Shown: positions 6,538 to 6,714 of the stretch, in pieces
Layout: each line of letters opens with the position of its first letter
Numbering within the stretch: position 1 is the stretch's first letter
DNA from: Bacteroidales bacterium
GTDB lineage: Bacteria; Bacteroidota; Bacteroidia; Bacteroidales; VadinHA17
Assembly (NCBI GenBank): GCA_022615595.1
Contig: JAKEGI010000060.1
Span: forward strand, 1-6,714
DNA: 6,714 nucleotides
Reading direction: 5' to 3'
Position numbers and translations under genes: made by a program
The notes under the pieces: model-generated
What the model was told of the DNA's origin: nothing
The model's database searches: none
Seen by the model: only the letters and a program-made list of their open reading frames with translations

Positions 6538-6714
6538 TTATAGATTATTCTTCTCTTCAGCCTCTTCCATTTCAGCAATGGAAATAATGGGCGCAAGCTT
6601 TGAGATGATCATAAAGAGCATCCCGAAAACCGCCACCCCTGCTGCAGTAAGTGCCCACTCTATCCATGTGGGAGAGTAAAAGCGCCAGTCATGCCTTATG
6701 TCCTGAATAGGAAG
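6538..6714 (-). CDS. NrfD/HybB-family quinone-linked membrane subunit, C-terminal fragment
   Basis: Only the last 58 residues are in the window; the frame is open to the edge, so the gene starts outside. The fragment reads YSPTWIEWALTAAG, then a hydrophobic segment, KLAPIIS, and a charged end (AEMEEAEEKNNL). A Tyr-x-Pro-Thr/Ser-Trp-x-Glu-Trp sequence before a last membrane helix that ends in a conserved Pro is characteristic of the NrfD/HybB/PsrC family, integral membrane subunits that bind quinol next to an iron-sulfur or molybdopterin partner. It is the most upstream visible gene of the minus-strand operon, 18 bases before the Ig-like protein. Which complex it belongs to (polysulfide reductase-like, Hmc/Qrc-like, alternative complex III-like) cannot be decided from this tail. 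Confidence 0.72.
   Translation of the reverse strand, partial: LPIQDIRHDWRFYSPTWIEWALTAAGVAVFGMLFMIISKLAPIISIAEMEEAEEKNNL

Overview
The window looks like a Bacteroidetes-type chromosome segment devoted to cytochrome c-based anaerobic respiration. Three things suggest this: a very long fused ResB-CcsA (CcsBA) cytochrome c synthetase, a TAnnTTTG-type -7 element with A-rich leaders that mostly lack Shine-Dalgarno sites, and a short-signal lipoprotein. The phylum is an inference from gene content and signals, not from a search.

Layout, left to right. Bases 1-31 hold what looks like one arm of a terminator. From about 3823 down to 32, on the minus strand, lie an FNR-type regulator with four cysteines placed like the E. 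coli FNR [4Fe-4S] ligands and, 21 bases further on, ccsBA. The two are very likely one transcript. Bases 3824-4031 are a divergent control region with a near-perfect FNR-type palindrome, a second related site exactly 42 bp away, and a candidate promoter for the regulator. On the plus strand, 4032-5117 encodes a lipoprotein with a short collagen-like Gly-X-Y stretch followed by six CxxCH haem sites. A bidirectional terminator (5138-5169) separates it from a convergent minus-strand operon. That operon reads, in transcription order, the C-terminal end of an NrfD/HybB-type quinone-linked membrane protein (cut by the window edge at 6714), a secreted membrane-anchored protein with two immunoglobulin-like domains, and a soluble monohaem cytochrome c.

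How the genes may work together (inference): the NrfD-type protein and partners outside the window exchange electrons with the quinone pool. The Ig-like anchored protein would be a periplasmic-side accessory subunit. The monohaem and hexahaem cytochromes would carry electrons across the periplasm or to the outer membrane. CcsBA attaches haem to both cytochromes, and the FNR-like protein would match expression to low oxygen through the sites in the divergent region. No RNA genes, mobile elements or CRISPR arrays were seen, and no gene-free stretch exceeds 300 bases.
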